Of a DNA stretch of 64,000 bases, positions 26,101-38,800 are shown one piece after another. The stretch's first letter is position 1; every line of letters begins with the position of its first letter. The notes beneath the pieces were generated by a model. That model saw nothing but the letters and a program-made list of their open reading frames with translations. It did not search any database and was not told the origin of the DNA. Origin of the DNA: Agelaius tricolor. Its lineage: Eukaryota > Chordata > Aves > Passeriformes > Icteridae. Location of the stretch: positions 69,729,381-69,793,380 of the forward strand of contig JALJCS010000001.1 of assembly GCA_023055355.1 (NCBI GenBank). Reading direction: 5' to 3'. Made by a program: the position numbers and the translations under genes.

Positions 26101-29100
26101 GTATTTCTTGTATTGCAAGAACTGATTAGGAAACTCAAGAGCTGCGTATGAGAGTTTGAAATTATTTCATTCTCCCTCTCTCTCAGAAATACCAAGTGGA
26201 TTATTTGACACTGCAATTTTCCAATGCATAATGACAGAAATTGCAAATACTGATTCCAAGTATGCCACTTTTTACTAGCTAGTAGAAGATGTAAGTGACA
26301 GCTTCTAGGGGTTTAATTTACTATTATCTCTTTCTAGCGTTCTGCATACTGCAACAGTAGCCCAGGTTGTTGAATTTGGTCGTGCTCTGCTATTTTTAAA
26401 ATGAATTTGTGTCTTTTGATGGGAACAGTTTAAAATGAAACTGGAGAAGAGGAACTAAAAAACATTGTTGACCATATTTGTCTGCATCAATAGGGTCCCA
26501 AGGGTTACATTTCAAAATAACCTTTGCTTTTTTTATGGTCCAGGATAGCTCAAACACCTTTCAGAGCTGTTTCAGCCTTGCTTTCACCTATGGCTAGCTA
26601 CTTAATCCCCAAGAAGCTGTTCTCTTGAGAGAGAATTGATAGACTTGCAGGGTTGCTGTGGTTATGTTCAGTTTCTCCTGACCATATCTTTCAGTTTTGT
26701 TTGGGAAGGAGCAGCATGGCACCTGTGTGAGGATTGCCTTGCAGCATCCTCCAGAGAGAAGTGGAGCCAGATTTTGAGCTGCCACAGTGGCTTTAGCAAT
26801 TGAACTCACTCCTTAGACTGCTGTAGAAAAGTCAATAGAGCTGTTTGTCAAGAGAAAGGGGGATGAAAAGCACTGCAGCAGAACAACAGCAATGTCAAAT
26901 GCCATTGGAAGGACAGGATAGGCTTTTACATTACCAAGGAAAGAAATAAGAATCAAGACAAAAGGCAGAGGAGAATGAGGATGGTGAATGGAGGTGTGCT
27001 TTACAAGAGAACTATTTTATTGGAAAATGTTAATTGGGTATTAAGACAATGTAGCCAGTAAATTCTTATAGATAGTTTCAAAATTATTTAGAAATTTTGA
27101 TGATAGATTTAAAAGCCCTAGGGTATGACTGTTGAGATCTGTATTATGGGAATTCATGGCTAGATTAGATACATTTTGGAGAAGGCATATCTAGAATCTG
27201 CATTTTTACAGGGATTGGAATTGCTCTGAATTTTCCCAAAAGACATTTCAAAGCATTTGGTTTTGGACATTATTTCCTATAACTTCAGCAGAGGTAGCCT
27301 CTGATCATGTTAAAAAAAAATCTGCTTTTTGTTTCATGCTGCTGAGGCCTGCTGTGTCCTGCAAAAAGAATGTGTGTATAGAAGCTCATTGAACACTTCT
27401 TCAAATTATTGCAATTCATTGGCCTTCAGGAAATAAAAAAGGGAGGAGAACAAAAGCTTTTTTGTTTTTTCTGAACAGATGTTGTATTAATTAGATGCAT
27501 AATTTAAACATTTAATTGAGAAAACGACTCCTTATTATCAGAAAATTATCAGAAAATGTCTAGAATTTGCATACAGCGACACTAGAGTTCAATGCAAGTC
27601 TTTTGAAAGTCTGAACACATATGCAATTTTTTTACTAAGATTTACATGCATCTCAAGCAAGCTTTAAAAGCTGTTAAAATGCCCAAATTCAGGCTAGGCA
27701 TAAAACATTCTTTTACTAGGTTTGCTTCATGATACAATCTTTAATGGATAACTGCACACCCTGTTTAAGCCAAAACCCAACCCAGTTCAGAGCTCTGTTT
27801 TGCTACAAAACATTTCACATTGTTCAGATTCCATCTTCTACGTGTGTCTACATGTATTCTCTCTTTGTCTTTTGGCTGCAATAAAGAGACTTGGAAAATA
27901 GATGGAATTCAGCTGTAGAGATACAAGTAGGTGGAATGAGGGTCTTAATGTGTTTGGTTTGTTTTATTTGATGCACATATCTCTACTCCTAAGAACCTGA
28001 GGTTGCAACATTTTGGTTTTTCTAAGCATCCAAGTAATCTGAGGCCTTATTTTAAGGGGATATGCTGCAGAGATTTGGAGGGTGGAAGGCTCTTCAAACT
28101 AAGTGCTTAAGGTCCAAACTGTTTCATTTTAAATTGTCTTCTCCGTATGACTGAACACATGACTAAGAGCAGCACTCATTTCTTAACAATAGATTCCAAA
28201 TTGTGGATCTTTTTCTCATCTTTGGTCTCTTGCAGAGCTTAGCTAATATTGAAGCAGCACCACACAACAAAACACTGGACACATTAATGATATCTCCATT
28301 TACTGATCTACCCAAACAATTACACTGAATATTTTTTTCATGTGTAGAGGGCTTTTCCTCAGTAAAATGTTTTCTTTCCCTTTACAGATTTCAAGCATGT
28401 GTTTATTTTGCATCTGTCTTTCAAGCTATGTCATGTGGTATCCATTACTTAGCATCTGTGTTCATGGCTGTTACTCCTAACTTTGTATGTGGGTTCCCTG
28501 GAAATGTGAGTGGTGTTCTTTTCCACAACTCCTCTGCATCAAGTATAGAGGACATCTGGACACTATGGACATCAACAGAAAACTACATTGTAGTCCAGCT
28601 GGAAAATGGAGAAATTTGGGAACTTGATCAATGCAGCAGGTCCAAACGAGAAGTCACTTTGGATCTGGCATACGAATACAAAGGCAACAAGTCTGTATTT
28701 CCTTGTTCTGATGGATTTCTCTATGATGATACAAAGTGGAAGAGCACTGTTGTTACACAGTGGGATCTGGTCTGTGACCGAGAATGGCTTGCAAAATTAA
28801 TCCAACCTACATTCATGCTTGGAGTCTTGATTGGAGCAGTGATTTTTGGTGACATTGCTGACAGGTAAAGTGCCATCATCTGAAAACTGTAGCTTCAGAC
28901 TACAGTAACTTTATGTGTATCTACCTGTTTTTGTTGTTTCTATTCATTGTATATTCATAACTACATATGCCACATCCAGGAGGTTTGGATATTGCTTTGT
29001 TCACAGATCTGTTTAACTTGGTTTCTTTTTCCTATTACAAGTCCTAATTTTAAAATATATTCTCAAATAATTTACTTTTAGAACTTTTTCAAACTTTCTC

Positions 29101-32100
29101 ATCCATTGTTCTAGACCTTGATCCCTGAAACTGCCCTGTGCAGCTAGTATTTGTCTTTATATTTTTATTTATTTGTTTGGTTGGTTATTTATTTTGACAG
29201 GAATAGCAATAGCTCATTGTAATAGCAATGGTAAAACCTGGGAGTAGATTTTCACCTCATTTTTCATGAGAAGAGGTTCCTCATGGAAATGCAATTTTTT
29301 TTTTTTTTGTAGTATGACAGCTGGAGGGCTAGTAGAAGATTAAATATCAGGTATTTGAAAATCACTTTTCCTAACCTCTGTCATGAATACAGCTCAATGG
29401 AGCTGATGCAAAGGCTATGAGGGTTTAATCAAGCCCCACTTCATAAAATAAGCACCGAGATACTATTTTTCCTTGCTGTCGAGTTGTAGGTTTTTCCTGA
29501 AAAATTAGCTTAAACCTTAGTCTCTTGAAAGCTTGTGAACATAAGAGGAAAAATGGGTGTGGGTGAGCTGGGCTGTAGCTTCACTCATTTACCAGCATGA
29601 ACAAAGTTCTGTTTGAGCACGAGGAGCATCAGTCCTGGAGGGACTCGACCCGAGCAGTCTCTTGCCCACAGTTCCAAGGCCCATTCCTGTCCAACAGTTC
29701 TTCCCTGGCTGTTATCTCAGCGCGTGCACTGAAATCCAGCATCAGAGCTGGACTCAGAAGCAACAGTGTACACATCTGTGGCCTCCTGCCTCAGCTGGTT
29801 TCCTCTCTCAACACAAACAGGCATATTCCTGCCTCAGAGAGCACCCAGCCACGCCTGTCTGTCCATATGAGAATCAAATATTCAAGTTATGTTGAACTTA
29901 GCTTTGTCTTGGGCACTTATTGTACCTGTGCTTTGCTTTGAAGGCTGGTTTAGAGTTATGTCTTTCTATAAAGGAGCTTGTTGACTGACAGTTCTGCTGG
30001 GTGGAGAGTGATGTTTCATCCCACATCTAAGACTGTAAGGAGATCAGAAGTGTTGCTTTCTGATTTTCCTTCATTAGCACAGCACTACAGTGTGACAGTC
30101 ACAACATGGGAATGCAAAAACAATGATGAACTTTTTAATTTGGCTTTTAGAACACATGGAATCAATCTGCTTCCCAATCCCAGGCTTTGTAAAATTGTAT
30201 TTAGTACAAAACCAGAATATAATACTAACATCTGTTTTGAGTCCCTTTAAATAAGTCATAACTTTATTAATTAATACTTGGACATGATTTATAAGGTTAG
30301 GATTGTATTGTTCTCATTTCCATTAATTCAACCCATGGACAACCAGTTAAGATAATACACACATTCTGAGTTGCAGATTTACAGCTGCAGAATTTACAGC
30401 TGCAAGTTATTATTTTCTGACACATCCTGGCTCATGGGAAATAAGCTCATGTATCCCTCCCATTACCAATTAACAGATTTCCCAATAGAAGAGCTCTGAT
30501 ATTTAAGACTTACTGGGATCTTTCCTGGCGGGGATCAAAGACCAAATCATGATTTCAGGTCAAGGCTGGGAAAAAACAGGAGGAATTTTACTGGAGTACG
30601 AAATACATAAAAAAAAACCAGTCCAAAACTCCTCAAACTGTCTAAAAGTAATATCCCCATTTGTAAAAAGCTGTTTGCAATGGAAGAGGTAATAAGAGAC
30701 CAAGGAATTATTATCGGGGAAGAAAAATAATTCCATGCAGTTTGTGTTACAGAGCATTTGTAGATAGAATGTAGTGAATTCCCAATGGAGTCTTATCTAC
30801 TGCTGCAGCTAGTGTTTGACATGATTTTTTTGCCATTAGTTTACTTTCTTCCTAGATTTCTGTGTTTTTATATGCATGCATATGTGCTGTCAGAAATCAG
30901 AAAATTATGGGGAGCTGTGTGATTGTCATTTATTAGAGAATTCAATTTTAAAGAACTGGACAAAGGTAGGTTACAGAAACCTTTCATTACTATCAAAATT
31001 GGTTGTTACTTTGACAAAAGATGGCATGGTATTCCAGCCAACTTTTGTCAGAAATTATTAACACAATGCTACTTAATATAAAATAGCTGAAAAACTGATT
31101 TATGTCCTCATAAATAGGAGTAAAATTACCAATCAGTTACGTACAAGTTAAAACTGGAGGTGCACATATGTAATGCTCACTGCTCATTGCTTCCAGCCAA
31201 GAATTGTAGAATGGAAGTTCAATTCATCCTTTTTCTTAGAAGCTGAAATTGCCGACAAATTAAGACAGGTATCTAAACCAGAATTTCTTTGGTGAGTTAG
31301 TAACTTCCATCTAGGCTCTCTGGAGCTGCAGGTGTATTTTAATAGAATGTTTGTGGCTATTGATGATTTTATTACTGCTGTGATTTGCAGACTGGGAAGA
31401 CAGCGTGTTATGTGGTTCACAAGTGCTGGTCAGTTTGTATTTGGCATCGCGGTGGCCTTCACCTTTGACTACTACAGTTTTGTGATTGTGCGCTTTCTCC
31501 TCGCTATGGTAAGAAAGGACGTTCACCCTTGGCCCTTCTCCGTGCCATTTCTTACCCCTTCTCAGGAAAACCTCCCTTTTGTTATTATTTCCTCTCCAAC
31601 TTCATTATTCTAAAGCCCCGTCTGTTGCACTTATTTCAGCAGAGCAGGGAGAGTCTGAATGTTCTTGGACCACAGCAGTTTTCCTCTTTGAATTAATAGA
31701 AAGCGTCTGTATGAAGCAGTGTTTGGTACTTCCTCCATCCCAACCTCTGCTGGACTGGTAATTAAATACCAAGTGTGAGCAGCAAACTCTGGATTCTGCA
31801 TTGCAGCTGCTGTTGCATTTCTCCTTATTGTTAGAAATGGAATATATTTTTTTCTTAAACTAGCAAATCTATAATAAGTATTATTTTTATCTCTACCATT
31901 TTGAGTGATGGAGGAGAGGTGCACATTTTCTCTTCCTTGCATCTCTTTGGTCTTTTAAGCTCTATCTGGAATACTAAATACATAGGCAGATATGTTTAAC
32001 ACCTAGATGTTTAAAAGGTACTTAGTACTGGATGTACTTAAAGGTATTTCAGTATATGTGTTTATGCAGACCCACACACACAATTTTGTGTGTGTGTGTG

Positions 32101-32764
32101 GTATACATCCAATATCTAACACATATTCAATATTTATACATAATAACCACTTTTAAATAACTATTTTACAGCCCAAAGGACATTCTTGAGATTTTCACTA
32201 CACAATGCATAAAGAAATTAGAATGCTATCACACAAAAAAAAATCATCTAACTTATTGAACATGGGTTAGATATTTAAAAATATTCCCATAATTTATTTT
32301 GTTCTGCTGACAGTGCATTAGTCAAGAAAGGACCTTGTACCTGGAGCTCCCTTTGCCTGAATTTCCTAGCAGGAAAAACTGTATCATGTCATCCTTAAAC
32401 AGTGAGATCTACAGGATTCCCTCTGCTGACTCCCTTGGCTGTTGATGCCAGGTCCTGTGGTAGTTTAGAAAAGCAAAAGGCTCTGTCCAGGCTGATGCTG
32501 TAGGTTTTATCTGGCCACTGGGACTGATTTGCAAGGTGCAGTCCTAAACTCTAGCCCCATGCCACTGCAGTCAGTGCAGCTTTCCTATCAGTGGGTTCAG
32601 AATTGGAGACTATTAACTGGAATTTTGTTAATGGGAAAATCAATTAATCAAAACAATATACTGAAATATTTTCTAGTCTATATTGTCTAGCTGTGTTTTG
32701 CAATGTTTTAAGATACCAGGAATTTGATGTTGAGATATTTGAGAAATTGAAATATATATATATT

Positions 32765-32810
<46 letters not shown>

Positions 32811-35800
32811 GAAGAAATACTATTATGCAGAACATGCCAGTAATTGCATTCACTTGATACCATATGAGAACCTGTAATTGTGTATATATATGAGATTCTC
32901 TTCCAATATTGCAAAAACTTTGATTTAATGAGATATTTTACAAAAGTGTGGAAGGTAATTTTTTGTAAATGTGCAGTTTTCTGACATGCAGGGTATTAAT
33001 GTTCTGCTTAAAAGCCGAGATCAAGATTTTCAGAAGTGACAACTACTTCAGGGAACCTCTCTTTCCCAAGCATCCAGTTTGTGATGTCATTAAGGGACCT
33101 GATTTTTGGAGGAGAAGGGCTTAATGACATCAGCAAATTAAGTTTCTTCACAGGTGTCTCTGGCTGGCTGTCCCTCACTACAGAGAAACACCCTAATTCA
33201 CGTCACATTTTTAGTATCCACACAGTCGGAAGGTTTGAGTGCATTTTTTCTCCAGCTGACTCATTTTCATGGTTGCCTTTTTTCTGTCAGTGTGAGACAG
33301 CCCAGTGCGGTGACAATTTAGCATTCACAGATGTAGAACGTTGTTAGCTCGTTGGTTTTTTTTACTGCTGGTGCACAGGGAGAGGAGAAACAAACCTCAC
33401 TCTGTTTTTTGTTTGTTTTTTTTTTTTTTTCTTTTCTCTCTCCCATCCTCCCAGGTTTCAAGTGGCTATCTGGTTGTGGCTTTTGTTTATGTGACTGAAT
33501 TTGTTGGCATTAAAGCACGAACCTGGGCTTCTATGCATGTCCATGCTTTTTTTGCTATGGGAATTATGATTGTGGCACTCGTGGGATTTTTGGTTCGGAC
33601 CTGGTGGGTCTATCAGATATTTCTATCCATAGCAACTCTTCCCTTTGTCTTGTGCTGCTGGATGCTCCCAGAAACACCTTTTTGGCTGCTGTCAGAGGAA
33701 AGATATGAAGATGCACAGAAAGTGATTGATACAATGGCAAGATGGAATAAAGTCAGCACTCCCTGCAAAGTTTCTGAACTGTGCTCTGTCCAACAAGATG
33801 ATCTAGCCAGTGGCAGAATGGGAGACGATGATACATCCTCAGCAAAGAAGCACAACATCTTAGACCTGTTTTGTAACTGGCAAATTGCGAGAAGGACCAT
33901 CACAGTCTGGCTGATCTGGTTCACTGGGAGCTTGGGGTACTACGTCTTCTCCCTCAGTTCTGTCAGTCTAGGAGGCAATGAATATTTAAATCTCTTTCTC
34001 ATAGGTAAATATTCTTGTACCTTATTCTGTTAATGACAGAACTGGAACAAACATTTAAAAATGTCTATAGATTTGACGGCCAATTTTTTACTTTGTTCAT
34101 TCAATTGTGAACCTTTTTTGAAAAGTTTCTTGCTAACTTTTCATAAAATTGACTAACACAGTATCATTCCAAATTTCACTGTATCTGAGAAAAAAAAAAT
34201 AGAATTTGTTGGTGCACAGAATTCTTCTCTGTCTGTCTTTCTGATTGTAAAATCATATTCTGGCTTGTCTTCTCTTTGCCTTGGAAGTTTATAGCAGATC
34301 CGCACAAACACCAGGGGAAGCAGACAAGCAATACAGAATTCACACAGCTCTGTTAAAGGCACAAACTAGGAAAATGGGAGAAAAAATATTCCTTTTATCA
34401 CTTACAGTCATGATATATTGAGTTTGTCTCTGTAGAAAACATAGTCATAATTGTCAGAAGGAAGAGTAATTTCCATTTTCTCAGAAGTGTATTTTTAATT
34501 AAGTGGTAATACTCTTTTAATTTTATCATTCTGGCTGTAATCTTTCTCTGGCATGTAAGTTGTTTATAAAGGCAGCTCAAGTGCATTCAAGGCCTGATCC
34601 AAAATTTGTTAACATCAGTAAAAATATTCCACTGACTTCAGAAGGCTCTAGATCAGACTTGCAGCTCTGAGCCAGTGAAGAATTAAATCATGTGCTTTGC
34701 TTTGTGCAGCTGAGTACTCTCAGTGAAGTGAATGTGACTGATGGTGTACACAGGCTCACAGAAGGACTGGGGCTCTCATTATTCCAGTTTGTTTTATCCT
34801 GTATTACAGTGTATTGTTAGACTGATGTGTTGAAGAATGGGTGCTGGTATTGCACAGATAACTCAACTGCTATTGTGGAGTTCACTGTACCCACCTCTTC
34901 TAAAAATATTTTAGCAGACTAACAGACACTGAATAATTACAACCTGCTTTTTCCAACACAACCCCAAAATACTGTTTCCTGATATTACAGGTGTATTGAC
35001 ATTCTATATGTACGTAATAAAGGAATCCAGGCTGTTCAGGGCTGCATCTTATGTTCTTCCTTGTTTTTCTATTGGACATAGTAGCATTCTTCCTGAGCAA
35101 ATTGGCTTAGAACGTGTCCAAACTGGCTTTGGCTCAGTATTATTTGTCTACAGGCAAATCATGTTTACACAGTGCAGACAGGTCTAGCCAAATGCCAGGA
35201 CCTTTAGAGCAGCAGCAGTTTTTCTCTGGAAAGGAACATTAGGACAGGATGATCTGTATTAAGAGTGAGATGTTGTAAGCCCTCTTTTTTTATGGAGAAG
35301 GGAGAAAGCTGGAACTGCACTCTGTATTAGTGGGGCTTACTCAGAAAACTGGATGTGGACAGACCTTTCTTGCCTTTTACTTTGAGATGATTTTGAACTG
35401 ATTCTGGAGGAGGCACCTGTGGCTACCATTCCCTGTCCAGCTGGAAGCTGGCAAATCCTGAGAGTTGTGTCTGAGTGACACTAGCAATATTCCCTGTAGG
35501 CACACTTGAGCTGTTAATGTGAAAATACCTGAAGGAGAAGAGCAGCAAATGTAGAGCTTTCAGACAGAAGTGTCAGTGTCATAGAAACAGAACTGTGGCC
35601 TTGGTCTTTTCTGTAATTTTCCACCCCAAAGAGAACTGGAGCTGCTCTGTGCTGTGAAACCTGTTTCCCTTGTCCTTCTCCACTCCCACTTCTGTATTTT
35701 AGGCTGTTCTCTGCCTTCTGTCACACTTTCTGTAACCAAATGAACTAGCCCAACACACTGGTTATCTTTAGATTTTACTTGTTTACTAGCCCCTGGATCA

Positions 35801-38800
35801 GATAAATTCCCCCATAAAGAGGAAGTTACAGTTATGAGATGAATATGTGCAATCATGACTTAAACTGAGATAATTTCATACTGACAGGTGCTGTGGAGTT
35901 GCCTTGCTATATCATTGCTTGCCTTGCGATGGACAAACTGGGAAGGAGAAACACACTCATTCCGTTCCTTATTTTAAGTGCACTGATCTGTGTTTTAATT
36001 ATGTTCATACCTCAGGTTAGTCACAAATGCTTGGAAGTGTTCCTATAGCAGAAATTGATTTTAAAGGCTCTTAAGTCAGTAGATGCAGCTGCTCTTTCTA
36101 AATCATAGAATAGTTAATTAAGGACTGGTTTTCAGTTGCAGCTGCCAGTCTAAGATAGATTTCTGTATTTTCAGTACAAGTTTCAATGTCATTGCTGGAG
36201 TCACACATAAAATGCTCCCAGCAATTCAGTGAACCAGGACTGGTAAAAAGTGATGTGGAAACTAGTAACTTATTGAGCAATTTTTAAAAAGCAAGCAATG
36301 AGTATTGCTTATTGTTTAAAGAAGGGTCACAACTTCTGAAGAATGTAAATTATGTTTGGAAGGGTGTAATTTTCTGGTGATATATTTATTTGTGCTCTCT
36401 TTCAATAGGATTTCAATACTTTAATTATCCTAGCAAACATGGCTGGAAAATTTTCCATAGGTGTGGCATTTGGCCTTATATATCTCTACACAGCAGAACT
36501 GTACCCAACAATAGTAAGGTAAGAATTTTTGCCGGTTAGGTATCTTTCATTAATTAATTATTTTTCATTCATTAATTTGTTTTTCTACACAAGGTCCTGC
36601 AGCTCTTGGCATCAGTGGTGGTGATCTGAAAGACTTGGGATGGGATGACTTCCTCAGCTGCCCTCAGAGCTGTCTGGACTTTGGCTGTACCATAGTTTTT
36701 TATTTATTTTGCATTCCATGTGCATTGATAGGTTCCACTGGGGAGCTAGAAGAATACTCAATACTTTCTTAAACTTGTTGTATGCCTTTCTTATAAGTCC
36801 TGGTTATTAATCCCATTATCTGTGCTGAATGATAATTATATTTTTAATCTTAATTACAGAAGCAGCTGAATTTCACCACAATATAAATTTACATTGGCAT
36901 GGCAACAGCTTCTTAGTATAATTGCTTAAAGACACAAATCTTACTGATGTTTTAAGTGTCTGTGCATTTCAAATTGTTTCCTTTAACTGCCAGATTCTTA
37001 CTCAAATTCTTTTCTGTGTAGATCACTTGCTGTTGGAAGTGGAAGCATGATGTGCCGTGTAGGAAGTGTGGTTGCTCCTTTCTGTGTATATCTGAGAAGT
37101 ATCTGGATTTTCATGCCACTTGTAGGTATTTATTTCAATGGCGAATATTTTTTGAAAAGCGTTTTGAAAATGTGTCACTTTTTTTCTCTTTAGTATCTTA
37201 CTACTAAGTATGTTTTTCACGTGACAAAGGAAGCAAAAGCTGAACATTTATTTCAAAAAGAAAATTGAGTAAACCATTCTAGTTTGAAATTTTCAAGTCC
37301 CAAATTCTAGTAGCCTCATATTGTTAAAAATATGCTGCTAAAGCAAAAGAGAGACTTTGAATCACTGAAATATTTCAAGACAAACAAAGAAAAGTTTTTA
37401 TAATAGAAGACAGAAAAATATTTATGCTCTGAATCCTAGCATAAAATTGATAAAAATATTCTGCACTTACCCGGTAACATTTAGGAAGTGTTGTAGTCCA
37501 GACTTTTTTGCAGGCCCAGCAGCTTTTGACCATGCTCCTGATTTAGTTTCACTTTTTTTCAAAGGCATAATTCTTCCATTCCTGAAGTAACCACAGGTAG
37601 CTGGATTTTCTTACATCATGCCTTAACATTTTCCATGGCTTCTTTGGGATGTTGCATCTTTGGAACAGCCTCCCAAAAGATCAGGAAGGTGTTGTGCTTA
37701 CTATATTTGTTCTCCACACCTGTCCCAAAGCTCCTATTCTGTGTTTTTCACCAGAACTGAACAAAACAATTCATGAGATAGAAAAAGATAAAGAAATGGT
37801 TACCATTAGGTTTTGTCTTTTACCACCAGTTGCCCCAGAAAAGAGAGGTGGGACCATTCCTTTGTGTACTTTGGGCATTTTGTAGTAGATCCACTACTAC
37901 AAAATATTTTATGTGTTCCCTACTCACATATGAATCACATTTCTTCATTGCATTTCTGTTACAAAGCATTTTGTGCTTAGAAATCCTGCAGCAATTCAAT
38001 CCATTTTTTCTTCTGAAGCATAAATTATGCTTATATATGTAAAACCAGATGGAATTCCAAAATTTGCATTAAATTTTTAAGTAAAGAAATGTTTATTAAT
38101 GATTTAAAATAGTTTCAATTCTTTCAAAAACCCCTTAGAATTCACTGTGACTAGGGCACTGCTGTTATATGCAGATTATACATGTCAGAAAGTGAAAGTG
38201 TAATGGGATGTGTCTTTAACCTGGCATTCTTAGTCAAATTTTATCCACCATATTGGAGTTTCCTAAACAAGGGCATTGTGTCCCTTTGATTTGGCAACTA
38301 AAAAAATCTTTAATTATAGATTGTTGCAGAGAATTCTTGTGAGCTCATTTCATTACTTAAATTAATTACTTTTGGTTGTTTTCAATGAAAACTAAGAGGA
38401 TGAAGGAGACCACAAATTAATTTATTTCTTCAAGTTCCTAAAAATGTTTTCTTTCTTAGCAATGTCTCCACCAATATATGATCCCAGAAAAGACAAAGAA
38501 ACATTTGCACAGCAGAGTGGTCATGGGAGAACATTTATTTTTTTCTCTTGTCAGCATTTTGCCTTTACTGTCTGAAATAAGATTTATCTGTGCAGAAGTG
38601 CTGCAGTTAAACCACAGATGGGGGAGTGCTCAAATGTTTTGGAGAGCAGTGCAAATGGCAGTATAAACACAGAAATTATTTCAGCTATGAATAACTCTCA
38701 GGGTACACAAGTTATCCAGAGTTTTTGTAAAGTTGAGAAGTAGTTCACAGTGACAATGTTTCCATTATTAGCTCCTGTTATAGAGCATTTGTCAATTTAT

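Larger units (their letters stand above)
11140..28387 (+). other. SLC22A16: SLC22A16 intron 1 (17.2 kb)
   Basis: GT (11140) to AG (28387). It contains a CA-rich repeat (11621-11666), AT-rich blocks (13375-13495), a 50-bp tandem duplication (17364-17446), a short stem-loop (18157-18184), an AT satellite-like block (23826-24080), a small GC-rich patch (about 24235-24330) and scattered poly-A/T runs such as 22200-22211. No exon with a convincing frame and splice sites was seen, and no CR1 copy was recognised. Confidence 0.85.
31509..33454 (+). other. SLC22A16: SLC22A16 intron 3
   Basis: GTAAGA to CTCCCAG, 1.9 kb. It contains a CA/TG inverted repeat (32073-32100), a TA microsatellite (32751-32805) and a very long polypyrimidine tract against the exon 4 acceptor (33402-33454). 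No coding signal. Confidence 0.85.

Noticed and set aside
37126..37127. Alternative exon 7 donor GTATTT
   Set aside because: Use of it would add 4 nt and break the frame into exon 8; the donor at 37122 keeps phase 0 and aligns without gap to the family.
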